A stretch of 64,000 nucleotides of DNA from Polaribacter sp. Q13 (GCF_016858305.2 NZ_CP074436.1:1508001-1572000); one strand, 5' to 3'; shown: positions 44,112 through 59,170, counted from the stretch's first letter. The notes: generated by a model not told the origin, from the letters alone. A program made the numbers and translations.

Positions 44112-45884
44112 ATGAAAAATACAAGAATAGGCAAACTAACTTTAATATTGTTATTTACTTTAGCAATTGTTAGTTGCTCAGATGATTTTCTGGATCAAAC
44201 AAATCCAAATGAATTATCTACAGATAGTTTTTGGAAAACTGTAGGAGATTTAAACACCGGTTTGGTGGCAACCTACAAATCGTATGGAAGTGACAATAAT
44301 TATAAATTATTAGACGAATTAGTTAGAAGTGATTTAGCTTGGGGATCTGGATACCAAAGACCTTTTAACACAAATGAATTTTATTTACAAAATTTTAACG
44401 AAGCTTCTAAAAGCCCTGGTGATAAATGGTCTCAATTATATACAACCATTTTTAGAGCCAACCAAGTTATTGAAGCGGTTGACAGATTAAAAGGAACTTT
44501 TAACAGTCAAAATGATGAAGATGAAGCTGAAGTAATTGGCGCACAAGCTAGATTTTTAAGAGGTTTTTCTTACTTTATATTAAGTACAACTTTTAACAAT
44601 GGTAAAGTTGTAATTTGGGAAAAAGTTCCAGGTGGAGAAGATGGTTTTTACAGAGATGTAAGTCCTGCTCAAGACGTAAAAGATTTTTACCGTGCAGATT
44701 TAGAATATGCAAAAACTAAATTACCTGCAGTTTGGGAAGCTAGAGAAAAAGGACGCGTTACAGCCGGAGCTGCAGAAGCCGTTTTAGGACAATCTTACTT
44801 AGCTGATAACGATTTCACAACAGCAGCAGAATATTTTAAAAACGTAATAAATAATTATGGCTACGCTTTAACACCTAATATTGGTAGTAACTTTACTACG
44901 ATGGATGAGTTAAATGAAGAATCTATATTAGAAATTGTACGTTCTACAGATTATAAAAGTGAATTAAACCAATGGGATTGGAGAGACACAGGAGCTTCTT
45001 CGCTTCAACAGCAACTTACTGGTATCGGAGGATGGTTTGGTGGTGTTGCCGCTAACTGGTTAATTTTAGAATACAGAAATGATCCGTTAGACTATTCAGA
45101 TCCTAGAAATAAAATTATTGAAGAAGATGGTACAGAGCGTTTTAGAAAATTTAGTTTAAGAACTTCTTATTCTGTAGCAATTGTAGACGATCCAGATTTA
45201 GAATACTATGGGTATAAAACTACTGCAGAAGCTGCTTCCTTTAACGTTAGAATGACATGTTATTGGAGAAAACAGACCAATTGGGATTTAGGTGTTGAAA
45301 GTGAAAAAGCCCTATCACCAGGTAAAGTTAGAAGTGGTGTAAACCAACGTTTAATAAGATTGGCAGAAATATACTTACAATACGCAGAGTGTTTGATAGA
45401 AATGGGTGATGTTGATGAAGCTATGATGTATATTAACAAAGTTAGAAGACGTTCTGGTGTTCAATTATTAGGACTTTCAGGAACGGGAGAATACCCTGCA
45501 AATGACCATGATGATATCTCATACGATGCTACAAGCTTAATGGATCACTTAAGATTTAAAGAATACCCATTAGAATTATCGTGTGAAGGCCATGGAGCTA
45601 CAAGAAATACAGACTTAAGAAGATGGGGAATTAAAAAACAACGTTTTATGGAACTTGCTGCAAAAAGATATACAGCAATTGATTATCCATATACGAAAGA
45701 AGACGGAACAACTGCTACACGTTGGGGATCAATTGTTGTAGGTGTAGACCCAAGTGACCCTACTGCTGATGATGGTTGGAATGAATACCAAGAAGCAGCT
45801 GCAAATTATGTTGAAAGCGAACACGCTTACTGGAAAATACCAAATAGCGAGGCAATTACGAATCCAGTAATTGGTGAAAACTAA
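44112..45884 (+). CDS. SusD/RagB-like surface glycan-binding lipoprotein
   Basis: An ATG at 44070 exists, but the ATG at 44112 begins a standard lipoprotein signal (MKNTRIGKLTLILLFTLAIVSC) and is preferred: 590 residues. SusD pattern: SCSDDFLDQTNPNELSTDSF, TPR-like helices (IFRANQVIEAVDRL; AQARFLRGFSYFILS; GAAEAVLGQSYLADNDF) and the RagB end (RLAEIYLQYAECLIEMGD; INKVRRRSG; ...LRRWGIKK). It captures the glycan and closes the SusC channel. No damage seen. Confidence 0.94.
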   Translation: MKNTRIGKLTLILLFTLAIVSCSDDFLDQTNPNELSTDSFWKTVGDLNTGLVATYKSYGSDNNYKLLDELVRSDLAWGSGYQRPFNTNEFYLQNFNEASKSPGDKWSQLYTTIFRANQVIEAVDRLKGTFNSQNDEDEAEVIGAQARFLRGFSYFILSTTFNNGKVVIWEKVPGGEDGFYRDVSPAQDVKDFYRADLEYAKTKLPAVWEAREKGRVTAGAAEAVLGQSYLADNDFTTAAEYFKNVINNYGYALTPNIGSNFTTMDELNEESILEIVRSTDYKSELNQWDWRDTGASSLQQQLTGIGGWFGGVAANWLILEYRNDPLDYSDPRNKIIEEDGTERFRKFSLRTSYSVAIVDDPDLEYYGYKTTAEAASFNVRMTCYWRKQTNWDLGVESEKALSPGKVRSGVNQRLIRLAEIYLQYAECLIEMGDVDEAMMYINKVRRRSGVQLLGLSGTGEYPANDHDDISYDATSLMDHLRFKEYPLELSCEGHGATRNTDLRRWGIKKQRFMELAAKRYTAIDYPYTKEDGTTATRWGSIVVGVDPSDPTADDGWNEYQEAAANYVESEHAYWKIPNSEAITNPVIGEN

Positions 45885-45927
45885 TCTTATAAAGATTTGT
45901 TTAAAATAATTTTTATATTTAAATAAA

Positions 45928-47589
45928 ATGAAAAACATGAAAAATAAATTTATAATAGCGTTCGTATTTTTAGCAGTCTTAATTGGTTGCAAAGATGACG
46001 AATATGATGCGCCAAATTCATTCTCAGATTTTGGATTCTATACAGGCGCAGGGCAACAAAGCGACACATTGGAATTAAATATTTCTAATTACTTATCATT
46101 CGCAGATTTATCTCAAGGATATATAGAACACAACTGGAGTATTAATAAAGGAAATAATTTCCTAGAAGGTCCAATTAGTAGTAGAGATTCAATTTTTAAT
46201 GAATTTATTATTTATGATGGAGATACAATTACTGAAGATAAAACAGTACATGTTTTGTTTAATAATCCTGGATATCAAAAGGTAAGACTACACAATGTAT
46301 TTAAAGATTCTGTAGCCTTTAGAGGAAATAGTTTTCTGCGCGATGACTATATTAAGGCAGCAGTAAAGGAAGGTGATCTTTGGGTACTTGATACTACAAT
46401 TGTAGTAAAGGTATACGACAAAATTGTACCAGAAGTTGAAGTAAAACAATTTGGTGCTACTGTAGATCATACAACTACAGATACTATTTATGTAGAGGCA
46501 GGTGACAAAGTTCAGTTTATCGACAAAACAACCATTGGAGAACCAAATGGTAGATATTGGTCTATCAGAAAAACATTGGCTCCTGGAGCGGTTGCTTCAG
46601 AAACTGATGTAGTTGCTTCAAGCAGTGCAGAAGTTGCTGATATTGTATTTAAAAAGTTAGGTGATTTCACAGCAAGTTTAACTGCTAATAGAACAGGTCA
46701 AAATATACCAGGAGCTTCTACAAAATACGTTTTAACAACTCCTTTTAAAGTAATTCCATCATCACAGCCTTTTGTTCTAGCAAACACAATTGCAGAGCTA
46801 GAAGATGAAACTATTAGAATTCCTTTTAATGGTGAGTTTGTTGATTTTGTTGATAAAAACTCTTTCTTTGAAGTAAAAGTAAATGACGTATTGTTTAATA
46901 TCGCTTCCGTTTCCGTTGACCCTACAGACGCTACTTTTTTACTCATTAACTTGGAAGATCAAATCTATCAAGACGATGTAATTACGGTGTCATTGTTACC
47001 AGGAAGTGGAATTACATCTACAGATACTAGAGAACCAGTAGTGTTTACAGATGAGGTTGTTAAAACATTTTCTGAGGAGTATTTCCTTTCAATTGGAAAG
47101 TTTGAAAATACTTTAGGAGTGGATTGGACTAAACCTTTCCTTAATGAATCAATTGAAGCAATTACCGAAGTGCTTATTGTTGCTCCACCAGTTGGTACTG
47201 CAACAGCTGTTAGCCCAACAGGTAACGTTATAAATTTAGCTCTTAATAGAACTAAAGCTGGTACAATACAAAATAATGTAAGAGCAGAGTCCGTTATTGA
47301 AGCAAACTTAACTCCAGGAGGAAAGTATATAGTAAAATTTAAATATTTTGCAAGATTAGGTTCTCCTAATTTTTTATTCCGTTTTTCAAATTTAGCAGGT
47401 GCAAACCAACTTACTTTTAATCCTGCTGCTGGAGTTGCTGAAAATGTAGATAGATGGAAAGAAGGTGAACTTGAATTTACCGCATTACCCACACATTATG
47501 GTAAATTTAGCATATTGTCTGCTTGGGGTGCTTATGCAGACTTCTATATTGATGATATAGTTGTTGTATCTAACGAGAAAAGACCATAA
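45928..47589 (+). CDS. Surface lipoprotein with PKD-like and C-terminal carbohydrate-binding-like domains
   Basis: 553 residues; an ATG at 45937 is an equal start. Lipoprotein signal IIAFVFLAVLIGC followed by KDDEYDAPN, acidic and typical for surface export. The middle has PKD-like parts (VQFIDKTTIGEPNGRYWSI; KKLGDFTASLTANRTG), then an Ig-like section. The last ~150 residues form a beta-sandwich as in carbohydrate-binding modules (GKYIVKFKYFARLG; FYIDDIVVVSN). In position three after SusC/SusD it is the expected surface glycan-binding protein (SusE/F role). Binding specificity unknown. Confidence 0.8.
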   Translation: MKNMKNKFIIAFVFLAVLIGCKDDEYDAPNSFSDFGFYTGAGQQSDTLELNISNYLSFADLSQGYIEHNWSINKGNNFLEGPISSRDSIFNEFIIYDGDTITEDKTVHVLFNNPGYQKVRLHNVFKDSVAFRGNSFLRDDYIKAAVKEGDLWVLDTTIVVKVYDKIVPEVEVKQFGATVDHTTTDTIYVEAGDKVQFIDKTTIGEPNGRYWSIRKTLAPGAVASETDVVASSSAEVADIVFKKLGDFTASLTANRTGQNIPGASTKYVLTTPFKVIPSSQPFVLANTIAELEDETIRIPFNGEFVDFVDKNSFFEVKVNDVLFNIASVSVDPTDATFLLINLEDQIYQDDVITVSLLPGSGITSTDTREPVVFTDEVVKTFSEEYFLSIGKFENTLGVDWTKPFLNESIEAITEVLIVAPPVGTATAVSPTGNVINLALNRTKAGTIQNNVRAESVIEANLTPGGKYIVKFKYFARLGSPNFLFRFSNLAGANQLTFNPAAGVAENVDRWKEGELEFTALPTHYGKFSILSAWGAYADFYIDDIVVVSNEKRP

Positions 47590-47686
47590 CACCATGTAAT
47601 AATTTAGTTAAAAGTTCTTTTGTTTACTCGAGAGTACTGAAAACTAGAGCTAATTTAGACAAGATGCTTTTTTAGCATTTAAAAAG

Positions 47687-47733
47687 AAAGCTTGTAACGG
47701 ATTAATTAATAATTCTGTTACAAGCTTTTTTTG
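47687..47733 (+). terminator. Rho-independent terminator of the SusC-SusD operon
   Basis: Twelve-base stem AAAGCTTGTAAC / GTTACAAGCTTT with an 18-base loop and a run of T, about 100 bp after the last stop codon. Confidence 0.88.
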
Positions 47734-47804
47734 TTTTTACAGTATTTTTAAAGAGCTTGCACCGACTTAAAAAATCATATTTAAATAAATAGCATAGATT
47801 AAAT

Positions 47805-48135
47805 TATTTTTTCCTGAGTAGGCTTCATTACCGACTACACATCAATTTTTTATAGCGTCTTCAATTAACGCTTGTAATAGAGGTCATTCTCCTTTTTTTC
47901 CCAAAGTTACAATTGCGCTGGTAATAATTCACTCCTCGTCATTGCAATGTGCATTTTGTATCCAAAAAAACTTAGAATCTTATTGATATGTGCCCAACAC
48001 GTGCATCTTGATCTTTGGATACCATATAAAGCTCAAAAGTATCTCCCATTGCTTCTTTTAGCACGTTGATTTTCTCTCCAATCATAGCGTTCTGGTACTA
48101 TTTAAACATTATTGTAAGTAACGCTGTAAAGTCCC
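47805..48135 (-). pseudogene. Remnant of an IS1182-like transposase gene
   Basis: On the minus strand short pieces in different frames read IGEKINVLKEAMGDTF, TKCTLQ-like and VVGNEAYSGKN; the last is the hallmark before the third catalytic block of IS1182-type transposases. Several frameshifts and stops make it inactive, and I see no ends. It shows past transposition inside the PUL. Confidence 0.55.
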
Positions 48136-48582
48136 TAATGTAAAGAAATAAAAATGGGAATTTTATTAAAAAAAATGGATTATTAATGAGTACGTTGTCT
48201 TAAAAACTTACTGTTTATTAAAAACCATCAATAATTTACTACTCTAAAATGCTTAAATATTTTCTATTGTTAACGTTTTTTTTAGAGCATCAATTAACGT
48301 TATAAGAACTCCTCTCCTTTCTTAAAAGACATTTCTGAAATTATTATACTTTTATAATCATTGGTGTCCAATTAAAAGTCGTTATGGTTTTAGAAACATT
48401 AATAAAGTATCAGGTTTCAAGAGTTTTTGAAAATGACACCTTACTATTATAATTAATAAAAGAGAGTTAAATGAGTTGTATTTTTGATTTAAGTTACTCC
48501 TGTTTGTCAGTTAATTAGAATCAAGTCTTGATTATAAAAGCAACGAGGTCTTTTATCTGACAATAATGTTATAAAATAATAA
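48136..48582. other. Intergenic sequence without visible gene
   Basis: About 450 bp of AT-rich sequence with stops in all frames, perhaps decayed mobile DNA next to the transposase remnant. Confidence 0.4.
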
Positions 48583-48633
48583 AACTCTGTAGAAATATAT
48601 CTTATTTTATATAAAACATATTTCTACAGAGTT
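48583..48633 (-). terminator. Rho-independent terminator of the GH2-GH16-GH117 operon
   Basis: Perfect 16-base stem AACTCTGTAGAAATAT with its complement, 19-base loop, then TTTTATTATTTTA on the minus strand, 30 bp after the GH117 stop. Confidence 0.85.
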
Positions 48634-48663
48634 AAAAATAAACTCCTTGCAGTAATTACTAGA

Positions 48664-49863
48664 CTACTTTACTCCTTTTGCCTTATGCTGTGCCATTCTC
48701 CATGTTTTAAAACCACGTATATATTGATAATCAGAATTCATATATTCATGCGTTAATCCCCAACGTAAAATTTGTGTAGGTTCTTTCTCATTATCTGCAG
48801 TTCTATCTAATCCAATAGCATGTGGTGCTCCTTTTATAACTGATTTTATATCAAAATTTATTCCGTCTGGAGACCATTGTACAGTATTTTTTTCTGGACC
48901 ATCTGTTGTAATTAAAGCTGCAATTCCGCCATTATAAGGCCATACGCAGATTTCGTGTCCACTGTTAGAAATAGGATTGTATTCAGATTTTACATAAGGT
49001 CCTTCAGGATTATCTGCTATAGCAACACCATGTCTTATTTGTCTACCTCCAAATGTAATTGCTTCTCCCATTTGTTCACCTTTATAATACAAATAGAATT
49101 TATTATTAAAAGGAATAATGCAAGGATCATGTACTTTATGACTGTCAAAATCTCCTTTCTTTTCTACTGCAAAACGATCTTGTTTTTCACCTTTCCAAAC
49201 TCCGTTATCTGCCGGACTTAAAATTGGTTCTTTACTTTTAACCCAAGGTCCATTTGGTGAGTTAGACCAAGCCAAACCTACTTGATTTTTAACTCTTACA
49301 CTATAAGGATTCTTTACGGTTTGATAACATAAATAGTACTTCCCACCAGTTTCCATAATTTCTACAGTAAACACAGATCTATCATCATATTCTCCCGCTT
49401 CTCCCCTAGCCACTGCTAATCCTTCTTCTTTCCAAGTTAAACCATCTGTAGAAGTTGCGTACCAAATATCACATCTATCCCAAGGGAAAACTTTGTCTTT
49501 TACAACATCGCCACCAAAACCTTGCGAAGGCCCAACACTTCTAGAATACCAAACATAATACTTACCATCGTACTTAATTAAGGCACTTGGATCTCTTCTG
49601 ACAACACCTTCTTCATAGGCTAAATCTCCTTTTAAATCATACACAGAATACTCAAAAAACCATTCATTACCCAAATCTGTTGGCCATTTTAAAGCTCTTT
49701 TAGAGGCTGCACTTAATTTTTTCTTATTTGTAATTCCTAAAAAATCTTGTTGCGCATCTGTAATTTCAATTTCTTGCGAATTGGAAATTGATTTTGTTTC
49801 GTTTTTACAACTAATTATACTCATTATTATAATTGAGCAAGCTAAATAAATTCTTAATTTCAT
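48664..49863 (-). CDS. GH117 3,6-anhydro-L-galactosidase-type lipoprotein
   Basis: 399 residues; lipoprotein signal (IIIMSIISC). Five-bladed propeller with [19 protein letters not shown] (general base D91), [33 protein letters not shown] and [10 protein letters not shown] (H303, the unusual histidine general acid of the family). GH117 enzymes remove 3,6-anhydro-L-galactose from the non-reducing end of neoagaro-oligosaccharides. It marks the substrate as agarose or a related red-algal galactan. Last gene of the minus-strand operon, 8 bp from GH16. Confidence 0.87.
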   Translation of the reverse strand: MKLRIYLACSIIIMSIISCKNETKSISNSQEIEITDAQQDFLGITNKKKLSAASKRALKWPTDLGNEWFFEYSVYDLKGDLAYEEGVVRRDPSALIKYDGKYYVWYSRSVGPSQGFGGDVVKDKVFPWDRCDIWYATSTDGLTWKEEGLAVARGEAGEYDDRSVFTVEIMETGGKYYLCYQTVKNPYSVRVKNQVGLAWSNSPNGPWVKSKEPILSPADNGVWKGEKQDRFAVEKKGDFDSHKVHDPCIIPFNNKFYLYYKGEQMGEAITFGGRQIRHGVAIADNPEGPYVKSEYNPISNSGHEICVWPYNGGIAALITTDGPEKNTVQWSPDGINFDIKSVIKGAPHAIGLDRTADNEKEPTQILRWGLTHEYMNSDYQYIRGFKTWRMAQHKAKGVK

Positions 49864-49871
49864 GTTTTATA

Positions 49872-50804
49872 TTATTTTATAATTGGTCTAAATGTTCTTA
49901 CGTAATCTACTAAATATTTATTTTTAGATTGGTCTGAAAGTTCAGCATCTGTAGGTGTAATTGGTGGATTTTGACTTGATCTCCAATCATGGTCTTCTAA
50001 ATCTATGATTAGAAACATTTCTCTATCCAAGCCTAGATTTTCTGGATCTTGAATCTGTTCTTTTCTTATTTCACTTACTAATTTTCCATCATAATAGATA
50101 TCAATAGTGTTGGCATCTTTCCAAAAAGCACCGTAGGTATGAAACTCTTCTCTCCAAGGTTTTCCTTCTTCATTATTATGATGATCTTGTTTATTTATAT
50201 CTTTTATAATTGTATTGGTTTGTTCGTTTCTAACAAAAACATGTGTATTAGAAGAAGCATTGGATGCAAACCATTTTTCATCCTCTCTGTCTCCACCGTA
50301 ACATTCTAAAATATCTAATTCACGTTTGTCATCATCACTTAAAAACCAAAAGTTAGAGGATAAAACTTGATTCGCTATTTTGGCTCTAACTTCTGTATAT
50401 ATGGGGTATATAATTTGTTTTTTTGATGAAATTACACCACAATACACTTTGTTGGTTCCCGGTTTTCGTGATGCACTTATTACTAAATTACCATCTTTAA
50501 TATCAGAATTATTTGTAGTCCACTCTGTCAATCCAGGTCCTTTCCATCCATTAAAATAAGTGTCCTTCCATTTACTTTGAAAGTCTGTGTTTTTTCCTAC
50601 ATAATTAAATTCATCTGAAAAATCTTTTAAATATTCCCAATATTCATTGGATTCTGGACGATTATTATCTAAAATGTTTTTTATTTTATCAACTTTCACA
50701 TCCAACTCTACATCTAATCCCGCATCTTGAGAAGATGCACAAGAGACTGTTATTAAGTGAAATAAAATAAATGAAAATCCTTTTATTGATGTTTTAAATT
50801 TCAT
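49872..50804 (-). CDS. GH16 beta-agarase/beta-porphyranase-type lipoprotein
   Basis: 310 residues; lipoprotein signal (FILFHLITVSC). The GH16 active site is ELDILE (E162 nucleophile, D164, E167 acid/base) behind SSNFWFLSDDDKR, followed by HTYGAFWKDANTIDIYYDGKLV, the pattern of agarases and porphyranases rather than laminarinases. Family members cut internal beta-1,4 bonds. With a lipoprotein anchor it probably works on the cell surface, making oligosaccharides for SusC. Agar versus porphyran cannot be decided by eye. Flanked closely by GH2 (2 bp) and GH117. Confidence 0.83.
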   Translation of the reverse strand: MKFKTSIKGFSFILFHLITVSCASSQDAGLDVELDVKVDKIKNILDNNRPESNEYWEYLKDFSDEFNYVGKNTDFQSKWKDTYFNGWKGPGLTEWTTNNSDIKDGNLVISASRKPGTNKVYCGVISSKKQIIYPIYTEVRAKIANQVLSSNFWFLSDDDKRELDILECYGGDREDEKWFASNASSNTHVFVRNEQTNTIIKDINKQDHHNNEEGKPWREEFHTYGAFWKDANTIDIYYDGKLVSEIRKEQIQDPENLGLDREMFLIIDLEDHDWRSSQNPPITPTDAELSDQSKNKYLVDYVRTFRPIIK

Positions 50805-50806
50805 AT

Positions 50807-53350
50807 TTATTGAATGTTTATTATTATTGTTTCCGATTGTATTCCTTCTGCAGACGCAGTAATTTTTACTTCGCTACTTTTATCTTTTGCCTGAATTATT
50901 AAAAGAGTTCTTCCGTTATAAGTTGTACCAATATTAGACTGAAATTTCTCTACACTTTTTTTCCATCCATTATCAATACCTAGTAATTTTGCTTCCCCTT
51001 CAATTTTAAAAGTGATGTTTCTATTATCCGTTTTCACAGGATTCCCTGCATTATCTGTTAATTGAAGTACAACATGTGCAACATCATAATTATTTGCTTT
51101 TATATTTTTTTCTTCTGATGATAGTGTAATTTTAGTTGCTTGTTTAGCCGTTATAATTTCTTCTGAAATTTCTTTACCGTTCTTTATTCCTTTGGCAACC
51201 AATTTACCTTTAGCAAACGGAATTCCCCATTTATAAATATGGTCTTCAAAATCAGATAATTTTTTCTTTCCTTGAGATGTATCATTTAAAAACAATTCAA
51301 TTTCATTACAATTAGAATAAATTTCCACAGAAATCATTTCGTCTTTTTTGTAATTCCAATGTTCGTTTACGTCTTGCCATTCCCACAATGCATGTTTCCA
51401 TTTTTCTGAGTCTTTCGCAACAATATTCCCTTTTTTATCAATTTTATTCAAAGATTTTTGGATATTTTGAGTTGCAATATGGATATGTGGTTCATAGTTC
51501 CAAAGAGTTTTCATCATATGATAAGAACCTTTTGTAAATCCTGCTGAATTTAACATTCCAGAAGGTTGCACTCTAACAGGCCAAGGATCTCTAATTTCTC
51601 CCATATAATCAATTCCTGTCCATAAAAACGTTCCAGAAATAAAAGGACGCTCCATAATAGATTTCCATTCGTGGTATTGCGCTAAATTTTCTGTTCCCAT
51701 AATAGGTTTATCAGGATAATTTTTATGTCCGTAATCATACAGAACCCGTCTATAACTATACCCAACAACGTCTAATGCATCTGTATACCCAGATAAATGA
51801 CTTGCAGATGGTAAAATTAAATTAGCCGTAACAGGTCTTGTTGTATCTAATTCTTTGGTCCATTTAGACAGTTTCTGAGCTGTTTTACCAATATCATATT
51901 TCTCTGTTGGTAGCGTTGCTAATTGATGCTTTATTTCTTCTATAGAATAAGGTGGTTCTGACCAAAAGTAATTTCCGCTCCAGCTCATATTATTAAAGAA
52001 ACCGGTAGCTTTTGCGTTTCTAGGATATGTCCATTCAATTTCATTACCAATACTCCATTGAAAAATAGATGGATGATTTCTATGACTTAACATAACATTT
52101 CTTAAATCTTTTTGTGCCCATTCCTGAAAATGCTCACCATAACCTCTTGTAATATAGTCTGTGCTTTTAGATTCATTCTGATTAAAACGTTTGTCTTTAG
52201 GATTGTCCCATTCATCAAAAAACTCATCTTGTACTAAAAAGCCCATTTCATCACATAAGTCTAAAAACTCTGTAGATGCAGGATTGTGAGAAATACGAAT
52301 GGCATTTGCACCACCATCTTTTAAAATTTGCAAACGTCTTTTCCAAACACCTTTTGGTACTGCTGTACCTACCAAACCACCATCGTGATGTAAACAAACA
52401 CCCTTTATCTTCAAGTTAATTCCATTAAGAAAGAAGCCTTTATCAGCATCAAACTTTATGGTTCTAATTCCGAATGAAGTTGTATAATTTTGAATCGATT
52501 TTCCGTCTTTTTCTACCGATGTAATTGCTTTATACAAATGAGGATTTTCTATGTTCCATAATACAGGGTTTAAAACCTTAATATTCTGTATAATTTCTTT
52601 TGATGAATTTTTTGGAATTTCAATTTGAGAAACTTCTTCTGCAACTTGCTTATTATTTGCATCAATAAGTACTGTTTTTATTGTTGCTATTTCATCCGAA
52701 GAAAAATTATTTTCAATATTTATTTTTAATGAAACAGTAGCATTTTCTTTGGATACTTTTGGTGTCGTTATAAAAGTTCCCCAAATAGGAATGTGCAATT
52801 TATTTACAGTAATTAATTTTACATTTCTATAAATTCCTGCACCGGTATACCATCTGCTATCTGCAAAACGTGAATGATCAACTTTAACCGTAATAACATT
52901 GTTTTTGCCATTTTTATTTAAATAAGGCGATAAATTGTAGTAAAAAGGAGAATATCCATATGGATGAACACCTAACTTTTTACCATTTATATAAGTTTCA
53001 GAATTGTTATAAACACCATCAAAAAGAATATAGGTTTCTTGGTTTTCGTTAGAAGAAACATCAAACGTTTTTTTATAAAAACCATAGCCTTTACCTTTTA
53101 AATAGCCGGTTGCAAAAGCATCCTTAACCATAGTAGAATCAAAAGATTGTTCTACAACCCAATCATGAGGAAGATTTACTGCTTTATAGTCTTTTTCTAA
53201 AACCGTAGCTATCTCTTTATTTTCTTGTGATAAATAAAAAGACCAATTTAAGTTAAAATCCGTTTCATGAATTTCATCTTTCACCAAATCTCTATCACAA
53301 TTATAGAAAAAGAAACTTACTATAAATAATAATTGAAAACACTTTCTCAT
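50807..53350 (-). CDS. GH2 beta-galactosidase-type lipoprotein
   Basis: The frame is open from 53443, but the ATG at 53350 gives a proper lipoprotein signal ([18 protein letters not shown]) and 847 residues. Domains: sugar-binding sandwich (~30-190, [30 protein letters not shown]), Ig-like, GH2 barrel with acid/base in SIGNEIEW and nucleophile in [13 protein letters not shown], then DUF4982-type and C-terminal Ig-like domains. The shape is that of beta-galactosidases in agar/porphyran loci, which remove galactose from oligosaccharide ends. First gene of the GH2-GH16-GH117 operon. Confidence 0.9.
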   Translation of the reverse strand: MRKCFQLLFIVSFFFYNCDRDLVKDEIHETDFNLNWSFYLSQENKEIATVLEKDYKAVNLPHDWVVEQSFDSTMVKDAFATGYLKGKGYGFYKKTFDVSSNENQETYILFDGVYNNSETYINGKKLGVHPYGYSPFYYNLSPYLNKNGKNNVITVKVDHSRFADSRWYTGAGIYRNVKLITVNKLHIPIWGTFITTPKVSKENATVSLKINIENNFSSDEIATIKTVLIDANNKQVAEEVSQIEIPKNSSKEIIQNIKVLNPVLWNIENPHLYKAITSVEKDGKSIQNYTTSFGIRTIKFDADKGFFLNGINLKIKGVCLHHDGGLVGTAVPKGVWKRRLQILKDGGANAIRISHNPASTEFLDLCDEMGFLVQDEFFDEWDNPKDKRFNQNESKSTDYITRGYGEHFQEWAQKDLRNVMLSHRNHPSIFQWSIGNEIEWTYPRNAKATGFFNNMSWSGNYFWSEPPYSIEEIKHQLATLPTEKYDIGKTAQKLSKWTKELDTTRPVTANLILPSASHLSGYTDALDVVGYSYRRVLYDYGHKNYPDKPIMGTENLAQYHEWKSIMERPFISGTFLWTGIDYMGEIRDPWPVRVQPSGMLNSAGFTKGSYHMMKTLWNYEPHIHIATQNIQKSLNKIDKKGNIVAKDSEKWKHALWEWQDVNEHWNYKKDEMISVEIYSNCNEIELFLNDTSQGKKKLSDFEDHIYKWGIPFAKGKLVAKGIKNGKEISEEIITAKQATKITLSSEEKNIKANNYDVAHVVLQLTDNAGNPVKTDNRNITFKIEGEAKLLGIDNGWKKSVEKFQSNIGTTYNGRTLLIIQAKDKSSEVKITASAEGIQSETIIINIQ

Positions 53351-57167
<3,817 letters not shown>

Positions 57168-57213
57168 CAATGTACACCGTAATAAACACACAAGGTGAAT
57201 TATAAAATGTACT

Positions 57214-57257
57214 AAAAGAGAATTATTACCAATAAATAGTGTACTAATTCTCTTTTT
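57214..57257 (+). terminator. Rho-independent terminator after the LacZ-type GH2 gene
   Basis: Stem AAAAGAGAATTA / TAATTCTCTTTT with T-run, ~45 bp after the stop codon. Confidence 0.82.
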
Positions 57258-57346
57258 ATGTTTAAAATACCGTTATGAAATAAATTGAACCTAATTTGGA
57301 AAGGAAAATAGTAAATTCACTTTTTTAAGAACAAAATTATTAGAAT

Positions 57347-58303
57347 ATGAAAAAAATTATAGTGTTATCTATTTGTATCTTGTTTTCAATAAGTATACAT
57401 GCTAAAATTAAAGTATTGATTATAGACGGACAAAATAATCATGGTGTTTGGCCAATGTCTACAATTATGATGAAACAATATTTAGAAGATTCTGGTTTGT
57501 TTACTGTAGACATTGCACGCTCTAATTATATTTGGAAATCTGAAGGTAAAAAAGAATATTTACCACTTGCTGGTGTTGGAGAACGTACGATTTCTAAAAC
57601 CCCAAAGACAGACCCAGATTTTTGTCCGAAATTTAAAAAATACGATGTAATTGTATCCAACTTTGGTTGGAAAGCTGCTAGTTGGTCAGAAAAAACTCAG
57701 AAAAACTTCGAGAAATACATGAAAAAAGGTGGTGGATTTGTTTCTGTACATGCTGCCGATAATTCTTTTCCTGAATGGAATGCTTACAACCAAATGATTG
57801 GTTTAGGCGGATGGGGAAATCGTAGCGAAAAAGATGGACCTTATGTGTATTATACCAATGAAGGCGAATTGGTTAGAGACACTTCTGCAGGCGGAAGTGG
57901 CGCTCACGGACCAAAAAATGAATTCCCTATAACCATACGAGTTACAGATCATCCAATAACAAAAGGAATGCCTAAAGTTTGGTTAACAACAAAAGATGAA
58001 TGTTATTCAAAATTACGTGGTCCTGCAGAAAACATGGTGATTTTAGCTACCGGAAAAGATGCTTCTGGTAAAGCACCTACAGATAGACATGAGCCTATAT
58101 TAATGGCTTTAGAATACGGAAAAGGGAAAATTTTTCATACAACTTTAGGACATGATCAATTATCTTTTGAAAGTGTAGGTTTTCAAGTTTCTTTTTTAAG
58201 AGGTGTAGAATGGGCAGCAACCGGAAAGGTTACCCAAGAAATCCCTACAGATTTCCCGACTGCAACAAAATCATCAAAAAGAAAATTTGAACTAAAAAAA
58301 TAA
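57347..58303 (+). CDS. ThuA-like domain protein, exported
   Basis: 318 residues with signal peptide (MKKIIVLSICILFSISIHA). ThuA fold, related to class I glutamine amidotransferases: KVLIIDGQNNHGVWP, YDVIVSNFGWKAASW, KKGGGFVSVHAADNSFPEWN, RVTDHPITKGMP, YGKGKIFHTTLGHDQ. The role of ThuA in sugar use is not well defined. Together with the DUF1080 gene 9 bp downstream it forms an operon; 3-ketoglycoside chemistry is suspected for this pair (inference). Confidence 0.85.
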   Translation: MKKIIVLSICILFSISIHAKIKVLIIDGQNNHGVWPMSTIMMKQYLEDSGLFTVDIARSNYIWKSEGKKEYLPLAGVGERTISKTPKTDPDFCPKFKKYDVIVSNFGWKAASWSEKTQKNFEKYMKKGGGFVSVHAADNSFPEWNAYNQMIGLGGWGNRSEKDGPYVYYTNEGELVRDTSAGGSGAHGPKNEFPITIRVTDHPITKGMPKVWLTTKDECYSKLRGPAENMVILATGKDASGKAPTDRHEPILMALEYGKGKIFHTTLGHDQLSFESVGFQVSFLRGVEWAATGKVTQEIPTDFPTATKSSKRKFELKK

Positions 58304-58312
58304 CTAATTACA

Positions 58313-59170
58313 ATGAAAACTATTACTACAATATTACTCGGTGTATGTGTTGCTTTTTCAGCAAACAGTCAGAAATTAAAAACAGGTCCGTCTAAAATGG
58401 TTTCTTCTTCTAAATGGGAAACGATGTTAGATAAAAATTTAACTAAATGGGAAGTTTGGACAGGGGTACCTGATAAATCATTAAAAAACATACCAGACAC
58501 ATACGTGGTACCTGCAGACGGAAAACCTGTTGAAGCTATCGGTTTGGGAGATCCTTTAGGTATATTTAAAGTTTCTGAAGAAGCAAACGATGCACTTGTT
58601 ATGAAAATATCTGGTGAAGCTTACGCGGGTTTAACAAGTAAGAAATCATATAGCAATTATCATTTAACAATGCTGTTTAAATGGGGTGAAAAAAAGTGGG
58701 CTCCTCGTTTAAATGCAAAACGAGATAATGGTCTATTATACCATTGTCATGGAGAACATGGCGCTTTTTGGAATGTTTGGAAAAGTTGTTTGGAATTACA
58801 AATTCAAGAAGAAGATTTTGGAGATTTATATATTTTAGCAGGTACAGAAGCTAAAGTTCCTCAAACAAATAATCGTTGGGATCCTAAAAGTAAGACTATT
58901 TCTAAAAGAGCAAAAAGGTCTATTGATACGGAAAGTCCTCATGGAGAATGGACAAGAATAGATTTATATGTATTAGATGATACGGCTATTCATGTTGTAA
59001 ACGGAGAGGTGGTATTAGCCTTAACAGATGCAAAAGATAAAAATGGAAATAAACTAACCTCTGGCCAGATTCAAATTCAATCTGAAGGAGCTGAAGCCTA
59101 TGTAAAAGAGGTTTTTATACGACCAATAAAAAAGTTTCCTAAAAAAATTAGAAAAGCAGCTGGATTTTAA
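58313..59170 (+). CDS. DUF1080 protein (3-keto-disaccharide hydrolase family), exported
   Basis: 285 residues; signal peptide MKTITTILLGVCVAFSANSQ. LamG/concanavalin-like sandwich with LDKNLTKWEVWTG, NYHLTMLFKWGEKKW, NGLLYHCHGEHGAFW, ECxLQIQEE-like CLELQIQEEDFGD and GQIQIQSEGAEAYVKEVFIRP, the DUF1080 pattern; the family includes 3-keto-disaccharide hydrolases. Working with the ThuA-like protein and the dehydrogenase-like lipoprotein at 31414 it could handle oxidised sugars (inference). Confidence 0.83.
   Translation: MKTITTILLGVCVAFSANSQKLKTGPSKMVSSSKWETMLDKNLTKWEVWTGVPDKSLKNIPDTYVVPADGKPVEAIGLGDPLGIFKVSEEANDALVMKISGEAYAGLTSKKSYSNYHLTMLFKWGEKKWAPRLNAKRDNGLLYHCHGEHGAFWNVWKSCLELQIQEEDFGDLYILAGTEAKVPQTNNRWDPKSKTISKRAKRSIDTESPHGEWTRIDLYVLDDTAIHVVNGEVVLALTDAKDKNGNKLTSGQIQIQSEGAEAYVKEVFIRPIKKFPKKIRKAAGF

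Noticed and set aside
46968..47492. Minus-strand ORF of 174 residues within the surface lipoprotein gene
   Set aside because: Lies entirely opposite a gene with signal peptide and domains; no own features.
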